This document shows, piece by piece, positions 8,800-18,010 of a stretch of DNA of 64,000 nt; positions within the stretch are counted from its first letter, which is position 1; every line of letters starts with the position of its first letter. Origin of the DNA: Maribacter algarum (ex Zhang et al. 2020) (lineage in GTDB: Bacteria > Bacteroidota > Bacteroidia > Flavobacteriales > Flavobacteriaceae); assembly GCF_005885635.1 (NCBI RefSeq), contig NZ_VATY01000002.1:868001-932000 (forward strand). Direction: 5' to 3'. The notes under the pieces were generated by a model, which saw only the letters and a list, made by a program, of their open reading frames with translations, was not told the origin of the DNA and did no database searches. The position numbers and the translations under genes are program-made.

Positions 8800-11571
8800 A
8801 TGAAACGACCAATTTTCATTAATAAAGCATTCTTCACCATTCTTTTGTTTTTGACAGGAATACTGTCTCAAGCCCAATCTGGCTTTGTTTCAGGTACTAT
8901 AGAAGATTCCGATGGCGTGCCTATTCCTGGTGTGAATCTAGTGATCAAGGGTCAGACTAAGGGTACTCAAACTGATTTTGATGGTAACTATCGTATCGAA
9001 TGTGAGATCGGAGACGTCATTATCATCAGTTATATTGGGCAACAGACAAGGGAAGTCAAGATTACTGCGGCAATGTTCGGAGAGAAACAACATTCAACTG
9101 CTGTAAAAACCGTTGCTGTAAAAAGCATATTAGATACAACTTACCAAACTTCGGTTCAAAAACACATACCATCTTTTCTTGTAGTTCCTAATATTCAAGA
9201 AAGCTCTAAAACGCATAACGGCAAACAATATCTCAATGTCAATCGATTAAAAGAAATTTCAAAAAAAGGAAATACTGTTAAGTTGACATACTTCAAGCCG
9301 GATATTTTTTTTGAAGTTGGCATTTCCTCACAGTTAGGAATGCAATTTGTACAACAAAGCAACTTACCTGAAATTCAAAAAACATTTGCACAAGGAATTC
9401 CAGTAAACGGAACAAATACATATTTAGGTCCTGAAACCAGCACACAGTTCTCCTATGGACCTAGAATAAACGCCTTAGATTTTGATGGCGTTAGTTATCC
9501 TTTTGATACAAATGGAAGACTGGTTGCAACTGGGGGTGGTACTGGAAAAACCGGGATTATCTACGATAATAATCCTTTTCGAAATGTACTAAAAACCACA
9601 AATAACCTATTCCTTAAAGTATCTACGGACAAGCACTTTTTTGGCCTTGATTACTTGAATAATTCAGGGATGGATATTTATAATGTTGAGCAAAACAATC
9701 TTAATGAGCTGAATCTTAATTACTACAATTCACCTGCGAATGATGGTCTCCAATGGTATATGGATTTAAAACATGTTAAATCAATCGACAATCAACCCAA
9801 CATCAATGGATTTCAAAACAACCTCCTTTTAAATGCTTTGGTTACCCCAATTAGCTTCGATAACGACCAAGGAACCACATTACAAGATGGAAACCAGCGT
9901 AGCTTCAGTACTTCAAGATTTAATAATCCTAAATGGTTACTAAATAGTAATCGAAATCAACTTGAGAATGATTTATGGTTGGCCGTATTACGGAATGAAA
10001 TCTACATTTCAGATAGGGTTAGCATGAATAGCAAATTCGGATACACATTAAGTACAAATAACCAAGAGTTTGGATTGTTTACAAATACGGCAGGTTTCCT
10101 TGATGGCTACACAAGTGATAAAGTAATCACCAAGGACGTTTTCGATTCAACCATTAGTATTGACTGGGATGAATATTTTGGGGGAACTACACTAGAGGTA
10201 TTTTCTTCAATACACTATAACAATGAAAATTTAAAATACCAATTTTCAGAAAGCCATGGATTTGATACAAATACTTTTATCAACCCAATCAATAGCAACA
10301 GCATCAATCGTGATTTGAGTCGAGCAATTTTTCGTTGGGCTACAAGAATCGACTACAGGTTTTTAGACAGAAATGCTAAGTTTTCCTTTGTCAACAACTC
10401 ATTTACTTCAACAAAACAAAACAGTAAATGGTTTTTACCCACCTTTCAACTTGAGTATGAGTTTGGACGTCTTTTTTATTCAGGATTATTAGAAAGGCTT
10501 GACCTTTCATTAGGTTATGGTAATGATATCAATTACCTCAATTTGTTTTATGACAACTTGAGTCATAACAGTTTAAGAGTCAGTCCTGAAGAGAGTTTTG
10601 GCTATACGGCCAACAACGACCTTTTTGCATCAGATGCTGTGAAGTTAGAAGAAAAGAAGAGTTATGAGCTAAACCTTGACCTAGGTATGCGAATAAGCCA
10701 ACAGTACTGGACACTAAACACTACGTATTATTCAAATACTACTAATGGAAGTGTCTTTCCGGTATGGGAAAACAATCAATACCAACTTCAAAACGTAGCG
10801 AATATCAAAAATTCCGGCATTGAATGGTCCCTTGAAGGAAATACCTATAATTACGACGAATTCACGTTTACACCGAAACTAATTTTTTCCTCTTACCGAA
10901 CAAAAGTTCTAGACCTCCTTACCGATGACACTTCAATTCCTATTGCAGGATTTTCTTCTCTTTCAAAAAATCTTATCAAAGGGCAACGCGCAGGAGTGCT
11001 AGTAGGTAGCGTGTATGAAAGGGATGCCCAGAATACTATTATTGTTGATTCCGAAGGATTCCCTGTGATTAGTCCTATACCTGAAATAGTTGGTGACCCC
11101 ACCCCCGATTTCAATTTAGGATTCTCAAGTATTTTCAAATGGAAAGGTTTTCAATTTGATTTTGTGATAGACTACCAGAAAGGTGGAGATATCTGGAACG
11201 GAACGCAAAGTGTTCTAAACTATTTCGGAACCTCTCAACAATCTGCACTAGAGCGGGAATTAGACAACTCCTTCTTTAATAGGGTCCAACGAAATGGGTC
11301 TGAAGGTATTGCCGAAGATGCCATTGTTGATGGGAGTTACGTAAACCTAAAATCAATTCATTTATCCTTTGAAAAAAAACACGAAGATTCAAAACCATTT
11401 TTTCGTCAGCTTAAAATAGGAATATATGGCACCAATCTCTTTATGATTTCAAAGTTTAAAGGGGCCACACCTTATTCAAGCCTATTTGATCAGACATCGA
11501 GTCAGGGTATTCATTTTTTTAACAACCCGACTATCAGCGAGGTGGGAATGAAAATCAATATAAAAATTTAG
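8800..11571 (+). CDS. SusC-like outer-membrane barrel lacking its plug
   Basis: A 923-residue protein with a signal peptide (about 1-26, cleavage near SQAQ). A carboxypeptidase-regulatory-like domain follows (residues 28-90; VSGTIEDSDGVPIPGVNLVI, then GTQTDFDGNYRI), the usual N-terminal extension of SusC/RagA transporters. In normal SusC proteins a Ton box (DEVVV) and a plug of about 120 residues come next. Here there are only about 70 unrelated residues. From about residue 165 the sequence joins directly to typical SusC barrel blocks (GMQFVQQSNLPEIQKTFAQG, FSYGPR, YPFDTNGRLV) and runs to a terminal beta-strand (EVGMKINIKI). The gene is 3 bases before the macroglobulin that carries the missing plug. 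No SusD partner is nearby. I infer a pore whose plug is supplied in trans. Confidence 0.85.
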   Translation: MKRPIFINKAFFTILLFLTGILSQAQSGFVSGTIEDSDGVPIPGVNLVIKGQTKGTQTDFDGNYRIECEIGDVIIISYIGQQTREVKITAAMFGEKQHSTAVKTVAVKSILDTTYQTSVQKHIPSFLVVPNIQESSKTHNGKQYLNVNRLKEISKKGNTVKLTYFKPDIFFEVGISSQLGMQFVQQSNLPEIQKTFAQGIPVNGTNTYLGPETSTQFSYGPRINALDFDGVSYPFDTNGRLVATGGGTGKTGIIYDNNPFRNVLKTTNNLFLKVSTDKHFFGLDYLNNSGMDIYNVEQNNLNELNLNYYNSPANDGLQWYMDLKHVKSIDNQPNINGFQNNLLLNALVTPISFDNDQGTTLQDGNQRSFSTSRFNNPKWLLNSNRNQLENDLWLAVLRNEIYISDRVSMNSKFGYTLSTNNQEFGLFTNTAGFLDGYTSDKVITKDVFDSTISIDWDEYFGGTTLEVFSSIHYNNENLKYQFSESHGFDTNTFINPINSNSINRDLSRAIFRWATRIDYRFLDRNAKFSFVNNSFTSTKQNSKWFLPTFQLEYEFGRLFYSGLLERLDLSLGYGNDINYLNLFYDNLSHNSLRVSPEESFGYTANNDLFASDAVKLEEKKSYELNLDLGMRISQQYWTLNTTYYSNTTNGSVFPVWENNQYQLQNVANIKNSGIEWSLEGNTYNYDEFTFTPKLIFSSYRTKVLDLLTDDTSIPIAGFSSLSKNLIKGQRAGVLVGSVYERDAQNTIIVDSEGFPVISPIPEIVGDPTPDFNLGFSSIFKWKGFQFDFVIDYQKGGDIWNGTQSVLNYFGTSQQSALERELDNSFFNRVQRNGSEGIAEDAIVDGSYVNLKSIHLSFEKKHEDSKPFFRQLKIGIYGTNLFMISKFKGATPYSSLFDQTSSQGIHFFNNPTISEVGMKINIKI

Positions 11572-11574
11572 AGC

Positions 11575-14500
11575 ATGGACACTACACTTAAAACCATTCG
11601 TAAAATAGCAACATTTTTCTTTTTAGGATTACTATTGACTTCATTCAATCGTGATGAACCTAAACTAGATTTGGTTGAGAAAATCTATACCCATACGGAT
11701 AGACCCTTATACTTTCCTGGTGAGACCATTTGGTTTAAGTCATATGTGATGAATAGATCAAATACCATTTCTGCAATTAGTGAGATGATGTATGCCGATT
11801 TAATTTCTCCCAAGGGCTCGGTTGTCAAAACGCTAAGATTACCTGTTCAGAATGGGTATTCATATGGTGATTTTTTCATCAATAAAGAATGGATAGGTGG
11901 TGTATATACACTTAAAATTTATACAAATTGGATGCGTAACTATGGGGAAGAGCTACTCTTCACCAAAAAAATTACGGTTCAAAAAGTAGTACAGCCCAAG
12001 CTTCTGATGAAATTAAAATTCGTAAAGGAAGGTTACGGAAGGTCGTCGGAAGTCACCGCTGATTTTGAAGTCAAAGATTTAAAAAATAATCCCTTGTCAA
12101 ATACTGAGGTTAATCTGGCCGTGATGATAGATGGAAAAAGCTATTTAAACAAAAAACTGCGTACAGATGCTGAAGGCAAGTTAAAACCAAAATTCAAACT
12201 ACCTGATGACCTTGAAACAACAGATGTACTCCTAAATATGCTCATACCACACAAAGGTTCAACGGAATCTATTTCCAGAAATGTTCCTGTGTTTTTAGAA
12301 AATTTAGATGTTCAGTTCTTTCCTGAAAGTGGAAAAATTATTGCCGGAACATCCAATACAATTGCCTTTAAAGCAATCAATGAATATGGTAAACCTGCAG
12401 ATATTTCAGGGGAAGTAGTAGATAATGAAGGAAATCATATTCTGGATTTTGATAGCTATCATGATGGAATGGGCGGGTTTGAATTCGAACCTATTGCAGG
12501 AAAAAAGTACTTTGCCCAAATAACGAAACCTTATGTTTCCGATCGACAATTAAACTTACCAGAGGTATTCGAAAAAGGTGTTCGTTTTTCACTTAAGGAG
12601 GAAAATAAGACTGTAGCGCTATCCCTTTTTTCAAATACAAAAGAAGATTTGCATTTGAAGATATCCAATAGCACTGGTGAAATTTTTAGTCAGCCAATAG
12701 CATCCGAAGATAAAAACATTAAAATAGCTACGGATGAATTCCTTATGGGCATTACGAAGTTTACTATTCTTGGCAAAAAAAAGAGGGTTCTGGCAGAGCG
12801 CCTGATATTCTTAAAACAGGATGAACAACTAAAAATTGATATCCAAATTGAAAAGGAAATTTTCAATACTAGGGAAAAAGTTTCGGTTAAAATACATACT
12901 AAAGATAAGACAGGAACACCCGTTTCCTCCAACATATCGGTTGCTGTTGCGGATAACAAATTACTGTCTTTTGCCGATGACAAACAGGATCATATTTTAT
13001 CATATCTCTTAATGTCATCGGAACTCAAAGGTGAAATTCACAAACCTGTTTTTTACTTTGATAAAGAAGAGTCAAAAGGAAAAAAAGCCCTTGATTATGT
13101 TATGCTGACGCATGGTTGGAGAGATTACATTCAAGAAAAAGAAGTCTCACTTTATAATGCAGCCTATCAGCCTGAGCAATTGGCTATTCAAAATGGTGTG
13201 GTGGTCGACCACAAAGAAAATCCCCGAAAAGCACAATTGTTATTATTCGATAACAATGATAATAAAGTACTTGATTTTGATACCAATGATAAAGGGGAAT
13301 TCTCTTTCAAAATGTCTAAGGGAAGTCGTTTCACCTTAGTCGCATATACCGACGATAATGCCCCTTTACGCATTCGCCCAAAAAGAAGGGCAGATGGTTT
13401 TTCAAGCAGACCTCAAAACAAGAAGGGAATTCCAAACCCAGATACGCCCTTTGATTTTTATGGGGTCGTAAAACCAAATCAGAAACCTATAAACAAGGAA
13501 GCTAAAGCCAGTCTTGTTTTAACGGAAGATACTGCCCAACTAGATGAAGTTGTTGTAACGGCTATGGGAATATCTAGAAAAAGAGATGCAACAGGAAGTG
13601 TTACATATATACAGTCTGAGGAGTTGCAAACAAATGAAAGTATAGCTCAGACACTGCAGGGCAAAGTAGCCGGGGTACAAATCACAAGCTCTTCAGGTAT
13701 ATCTGGTGCCGCTACCAAAATAAACATACGGGGCCATGCATCAGTTTCAGGAAACAATCAACCGTTATTCGTTGTTGATGGCATTCCGATGGATTTTAAG
13801 GGACAAATGACAATAAACCCGGATCAAGTCAATTCAATATCGGTTTTGAAAGACCTTGCTGCTACTACACTTTATGGTTCAGCTGGAAGTAACGGGGTAA
13901 TTCTAATCTCTACAAAAAAAGCGAATTATAACTCCTTTAGTAAGAAAAAATTAAACAATAAAAAGTACAACAACTATGTCTCATATGATTTCTATAACTA
14001 CAACGGAAATACTTTAGATCGTCAAGCCAAATTTTATGTGCCACTGTATGAGGGGGAAAAACTTCCAGAGGAGCGTACCGATTTTAGGTCAACAATTTAT
14101 TGGAATCCCGTAGTACAAACGAATGCAAAAGGAGAGGCCGAATTTGAATTTTATAATTCGGATGCGATAACCTCTTTTAAAATTAGTGCAGAAGGTGTTG
14201 GACACAACGGTCTTTTAGGGCGACAAGAAAAGGACTATAGTACCAAGAAGTTATTGAACCTTGATTTTAAAACTCCTAGCTACATGACACTAAATGATAT
14301 TGTGGTATTGCCAATTACCATCGTAAATGAATCGGACGAAACGCTGTTTTCGGAGCTGCAATTGGATTTGCCGGAAAATCTACAACTGGCCGAAACTATT
14401 GATAAAAATATTACCATTGCCGCACACTCCACTGTGATACGAAATGTAAAGGTTCTTGTAAAGAAAAAGGGGGATGACCTAAAAATAAGGGCTACCATAA

Positions 14501-16140
14501 AATCTGATAAGTATCAGGATTTGGTACACAAGAAAGTTTCTATCCTCAGTCCCTATTTTCCAATGCAAACGGCTATTTCAGGTACGAAAAGTCAATCATT
14601 CGAATTTGAAGTGAATAATGCCGTTCCCAATTCATTGTCTGCTGAATTTACGCTGTACACTGATATAACAGGAGATGTCATGAATGGTATTGCGTCAATG
14701 ATGCGCCAACCCTATGGCTGTTTTGAACAAGTATCTTCTGCGACGTATCCGAATATCTTAATACTCAAATACTTGCAAGAAAAAGGAAAAATCAGACCGA
14801 GAATTGAACGAAGGGCTAAAAAATACATTGCCGATGGTTATCGACGAATGGCCGCCTATGAAACTAAGGAAAATGGTTTTGAATGGTACGGAAGAACACC
14901 CCCGCATGAAGCGCTTTCAGCTTATGGTCTGATGCAGTTTAAAGAAATGGAAGGAGTTTATGACGGTGTGGACAAGAAAATGATTGATAGAACCATTAAC
15001 TGGTTATTGAGCCGCAGGGATAATAAGGGAGGATTTCTTCAAAACAAAGGAAAATATGGATTCTCAAGCGGTCCGAAAGAGGTAAACAACGCATATATCG
15101 TTTATGCGCTCACTGAAACCAATACAAAAGTTGATTTAGAAAAAGAATACCGAACTGCCTATTTTCATGCGCTGGATAGCTTAGATACTTACAAGTTGGC
15201 CTTAACGGCCCTGTCAAGCCATAATCTGAAAAAAGTATCGGATTATGAAAACCTGATGTCCTATGTGAAATTAAACATTAGAAATCATGGTTTTGCAAAT
15301 ATTCCGGTGGAGCATACAATTACAAGGTCTTACGGTGCTGCTAAAAATATAGAGACAACTGCTTACGTATTATTGGCATTGTTGAAAGATTTCGAATCAA
15401 ATGAACTCTTAATTAAAGAAGGCATTGAACATTTATTTAGTAGAAGGTCTTATGGGCGATTTGGTTCCACGCAATCTACCGCAATGGCTCTTAAAGCATT
15501 GATAGCCTATGCCAAGATTCAAAAATCAAGGATTATTGGCAAGGATGATACTATTGAAATACTGTTAAATGGAAAGATAATAAAGGAAAAACTTCAATTG
15601 AACAACTCGGGTAATGTCAAAATCGATAGCCTTGAAAAGTATATAAAGGATGGGAAACAAACTATTAGTATACAGTTCAAAAACCCAAAAGTCACCTTTC
15701 CGTACGACATGAATGTGAGGTGGGATAGCGACCTACCGGATACCTCTGAGAATTGCAAAGTTGATATGCAAACAGAAATCACACCCGGTAATTATAAAGT
15801 CGCTGACATTGTGCGTATGAAAGTTTCCGTCTCAAACAAGAGAGAACATGGCCTGCCGATGACCACAGCTATTGTTGGAATTCCTTCTGGAACATCGGTT
15901 CAACCATGGCAGTTAAAGGAAATCCTTGAGCAAAAGAAAGTTGCCTTCTATGAAATATTCGATAACTATCTGGTCTTCTATTGGCGTGAAATGGGCCCTG
16001 CGGAAACAAAGGTCATCAACTTGGACCTCAAAGCTGAGATAGCAGGTAACTACGTGGCACCTGCAAGTTCAGTTTATTTATACTATGGTGATGAAGAGAA
16101 GTCATGGATAAAAGGTAATCAATTGACGATATCTGACTAG
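11575..16140 (+). CDS. Alpha-2-macroglobulin with inserted SusC-type Ton box and plug
   Basis: A 1521-residue exported protein with an N-terminal hydrophobic segment (about 8-22). Macroglobulin MG domains begin at about residue 36 (THTDRPLYFPGETIWFKSY). Residues about 656-782 are a complete SusC-family Ton box and plug: LDEVVVTAMG, TLQGKVAGVQI, INIRGHASVSGNNQPLFVVD and TLYGSAGSNGVILI. The A2M domain follows (DFRSTIYWNP at about 836-845). Next is the thioester domain with PYGCFEQ (Cys1049 and Gln1052), as in bacterial macroglobulins that carry CLEQ. C-terminal MG-like domains close the protein. Bacterial macroglobulins trap proteases. A plug inside one is odd, and the gene before it encodes a SusC barrel without plug. 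The two probably form one TonB-linked complex in the outer membrane. Confidence 0.9.
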   Translation: MDTTLKTIRKIATFFFLGLLLTSFNRDEPKLDLVEKIYTHTDRPLYFPGETIWFKSYVMNRSNTISAISEMMYADLISPKGSVVKTLRLPVQNGYSYGDFFINKEWIGGVYTLKIYTNWMRNYGEELLFTKKITVQKVVQPKLLMKLKFVKEGYGRSSEVTADFEVKDLKNNPLSNTEVNLAVMIDGKSYLNKKLRTDAEGKLKPKFKLPDDLETTDVLLNMLIPHKGSTESISRNVPVFLENLDVQFFPESGKIIAGTSNTIAFKAINEYGKPADISGEVVDNEGNHILDFDSYHDGMGGFEFEPIAGKKYFAQITKPYVSDRQLNLPEVFEKGVRFSLKEENKTVALSLFSNTKEDLHLKISNSTGEIFSQPIASEDKNIKIATDEFLMGITKFTILGKKKRVLAERLIFLKQDEQLKIDIQIEKEIFNTREKVSVKIHTKDKTGTPVSSNISVAVADNKLLSFADDKQDHILSYLLMSSELKGEIHKPVFYFDKEESKGKKALDYVMLTHGWRDYIQEKEVSLYNAAYQPEQLAIQNGVVVDHKENPRKAQLLLFDNNDNKVLDFDTNDKGEFSFKMSKGSRFTLVAYTDDNAPLRIRPKRRADGFSSRPQNKKGIPNPDTPFDFYGVVKPNQKPINKEAKASLVLTEDTAQLDEVVVTAMGISRKRDATGSVTYIQSEELQTNESIAQTLQGKVAGVQITSSSGISGAATKINIRGHASVSGNNQPLFVVDGIPMDFKGQMTINPDQVNSISVLKDLAATTLYGSAGSNGVILISTKKANYNSFSKKKLNNKKYNNYVSYDFYNYNGNTLDRQAKFYVPLYEGEKLPEERTDFRSTIYWNPVVQTNAKGEAEFEFYNSDAITSFKISAEGVGHNGLLGRQEKDYSTKKLLNLDFKTPSYMTLNDIVVLPITIVNESDETLFSELQLDLPENLQLAETIDKNITIAAHSTVIRNVKVLVKKKGDDLKIRATIKSDKYQDLVHKKVSILSPYFPMQTAISGTKSQSFEFEVNNAVPNSLSAEFTLYTDITGDVMNGIASMMRQPYGCFEQVSSATYPNILILKYLQEKGKIRPRIERRAKKYIADGYRRMAAYETKENGFEWYGRTPPHEALSAYGLMQFKEMEGVYDGVDKKMIDRTINWLLSRRDNKGGFLQNKGKYGFSSGPKEVNNAYIVYALTETNTKVDLEKEYRTAYFHALDSLDTYKLALTALSSHNLKKVSDYENLMSYVKLNIRNHGFANIPVEHTITRSYGAAKNIETTAYVLLALLKDFESNELLIKEGIEHLFSRRSYGRFGSTQSTAMALKALIAYAKIQKSRIIGKDDTIEILLNGKIIKEKLQLNNSGNVKIDSLEKYIKDGKQTISIQFKNPKVTFPYDMNVRWDSDLPDTSENCKVDMQTEITPGNYKVADIVRMKVSVSNKREHGLPMTTAIVGIPSGTSVQPWQLKEILEQKKVAFYEIFDNYLVFYWREMGPAETKVINLDLKAEIAGNYVAPASSVYLYYGDEEKSWIKGNQLTISD

Positions 16141-16215
16141 TATATAAGGCTTTACCCTGTTTTCAGGGAGTGTAATTTCACTTTTGGCAGTGAGATATAA
16201 ATTCGGTTTCTGAAG

Positions 16216-16223
16216 TAATTTTG
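16216..16223 (+). promoter_or_regulatory. Possible -7 element, TAnnTTTG type
   Basis: TAATTTTG fits the Bacteroidota -7 consensus TAnnTTTG exactly and lies 36 bases before the ATG of the second 55-residue gene. A TTTG at 16183-16186 is too far upstream (29 bases) to be a good -33 element, so the call is weak. Confidence 0.35.
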
Positions 16224-16258
16224 GAGTGTAAACAAAACACAACTAAAATTCAGAAATT

Positions 16259-16426
16259 ATGAAAACGATTAAAAACATTATCAAAGAGAGTCCAGTAGGA
16301 ACATTATCTAATTCTTATAAATATGCAGTTATCTGCCTATTCTCAGGAATTGTTGTAACCGTAGCCTCACTTTTAGTCTTTATGCTGAATAATATGGACT
16401 ACGTAAGCACAAGCTTTAACTTCTAA
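16259..16426 (+). CDS. 55-residue single-span membrane protein (copy 2)
   Basis: A short ORF found by reading the gap, ATG at 16259, TAA at 16424-16426, 55 residues. A polar, lysine-rich N-terminus (MKTIKNIIKE) leads to YKY at 20-22, one membrane span at about 23-44, and an aromatic tail ending in SFNF. It is the gapless homologue of the 8443-8610 product (15 of 55 identical, same length). It lies 118 bases downstream of the macroglobulin gene and just before a strong terminator. It may be read from its own promoter (TAnnTTTG at 16216) or as the tail of the barrel-macroglobulin transcript. Function unknown. Position suggests a membrane factor tied to the barrel-macroglobulin pair. Confidence 0.72.
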   Translation: MKTIKNIIKESPVGTLSNSYKYAVICLFSGIVVTVASLLVFMLNNMDYVSTSFNF

Positions 16427-16432
16427 TACTGA

Positions 16433-16462
16433 GCCCCAATAGTAATATTGGGGCTTCTTTTT
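16433..16462 (+). terminator. Rho-independent terminator of 55-residue gene 2
   Basis: A perfect 9-bp stem GCCCCAATA (16433-16441) with TATTGGGGC (16446-16454) has a 4-base loop and is followed by a T-rich tract. It closes the plus-strand cluster that begins at 8800 and abuts the stop of the convergent M14 carboxypeptidase gene. Confidence 0.9.
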
Positions 16463-17924
16463 ATCTATAAATCATGGAATTCTTGAAATTTCCCTCACCG
16501 TTTTTGAGGTCAATTAGAAAACCATTAATTATTGCATATTCGTAAAGCCCATTTTTTTCAAGTAGGAAAGTGGGGTTTATACCTACCTCCAAGTTGAGTT
16601 CTGGGAGTTCGTATCCTGGGGAAATCAAATGCATGGGCATTTTGAAATCCAGCCAATCTGAAGGAATATTTTTTGAACGCGCATAGGCATAGCCTTTTTG
16701 CAATAATTCCAGAGCCTCATTGGCTTTAAGTTCAGAAGGCATTTTAAGAATTTCGGGAGCAGCTTTGCCTGCTCGTATAGTATATCCGCTAGCATCGAAA
16801 GTTTCATAGCCGTAATACGTGGATAAATCACCTTGGTCGATAACTCGACTACTGTACCAAAAATCAGTACTTTCTTCGATTGGAACTTCCAATCGGTTCA
16901 TTCCGATATCAAGTATATAAGGCTTCCCGTTAATTTCGTAAGTAGCGTTGGTAATCTTTAAATCAAACAATTTTCGGTCGTTTTCAGGAATCTTCTCATA
17001 ATCCTCTAACGGAATATCCGCATAATTCCCTTTGGCAATTGTATAAATCGCTGAGAGGATGGATACATAGTTTAACTTTCGAATCTCTTGTTTTTCGATA
17101 TCATTGGCATATCCCCCGGATTCAATCAGAATAGTGCTTGTCCCCCATTTTTGAATATTATCGCCAAAAGCCCTAGGCTCAAAGTCATCATTATAGCGAC
17201 CTACTTGTCCTGGCGCATATTTCTGAATAATATTGTTCATAAAAACAATCACCTTCATAGCATTTCCGCGCTTCTCATTGATATCCTTTTCATAATTATA
17301 GGCAGGAGCCAGATAAGATATTGTAGCCGGTTTTTCTGTGCGTTCTGCATTGTAGTAGGTGCTTTGATCGTGCAGATTGAATCCAAAATCAGCATTGAGA
17401 CTATCACGGACACGTTTTAAAGTTTGACTTTCTGGGGACTGTAAACGCAAGGCATCTCGATTGATATCTACTCCTAAAACATTCCTTCGCTGAAATCGCT
17501 CCGCCCCATCAGGATTCAACATTGGGAGAAAATGTAAAGTTAAATTATCTAATATTTCCTTTTTTTCATCCTTGAAATCGTCGCTTGATAGGAAATTGAA
17601 AATATCAAAAATGGCCTGCGTGGCTGTAGGTTCATTACCGTGCATTTGCGACCACAAATAAACATTGGTCTTCCCCCGCCCTATGCTCACTAGGGACAAA
17701 TCACGCCCTTCGATGGACTTTCCAACAACCTTTACAGTAAAAAACGGATTCGCTCTAAACTTTGCCAATAAAGGCTGTAGCTGGTGATGCTTGATTCTTC
17801 GTTTATCTAGACTCGGCTCTTTGTAGTTTTCGTAAGTCTCAAAGAGTTGTTCAGTGATATCGCTTTCTTGGGAAAAAGAGACAGCAGCTACTAGGAGCAT
17901 GAGTGTAAAAAATTTAATTTTCAT
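16461..17924 (-). CDS. M14 family zinc carboxypeptidase, exported
   Basis: A 487-residue protein with a signal peptide (residues 1-18). The M14 zinc ligands are His95 and Glu98 in QMHGNEPT and His185 in NLHDQST. The substrate-binding stretch NPDGAERFQRRN is at about 137-148, and the catalytic glutamate is Glu267 in ILIESGGY. The full active site implies a working periplasmic or surface carboxypeptidase that removes C-terminal residues from peptides, or possibly from cell-wall peptides. A C-terminal region of about 180 residues follows the catalytic domain. It stands alone, convergent with the macroglobulin cluster. Confidence 0.9.
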   Translation of the reverse strand: MKIKFFTLMLLVAAVSFSQESDITEQLFETYENYKEPSLDKRRIKHHQLQPLLAKFRANPFFTVKVVGKSIEGRDLSLVSIGRGKTNVYLWSQMHGNEPTATQAIFDIFNFLSSDDFKDEKKEILDNLTLHFLPMLNPDGAERFQRRNVLGVDINRDALRLQSPESQTLKRVRDSLNADFGFNLHDQSTYYNAERTEKPATISYLAPAYNYEKDINEKRGNAMKVIVFMNNIIQKYAPGQVGRYNDDFEPRAFGDNIQKWGTSTILIESGGYANDIEKQEIRKLNYVSILSAIYTIAKGNYADIPLEDYEKIPENDRKLFDLKITNATYEINGKPYILDIGMNRLEVPIEESTDFWYSSRVIDQGDLSTYYGYETFDASGYTIRAGKAAPEILKMPSELKANEALELLQKGYAYARSKNIPSDWLDFKMPMHLISPGYELPELNLEVGINPTFLLEKNGLYEYAIINGFLIDLKNGEGNFKNSMIYR

Positions 17925-18010
17925 AGTTTTTGTAAGTGTTATAGTGTTTTAAGAAAAGAGAATATGGAAAAGAGAATATCAGTTTTAATCTCTGGTCTTT
18001 TCTTTTTTCT

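Noticed and set aside
8800-16140. Possibility that the missing plug of the barrel is due to a frameshift or misassembly
   Set aside because: Both frames are intact from start to stop, the plug lies in the middle of the second gene with macroglobulin domains on both sides, and no single shift or swap would join it to the barrel.
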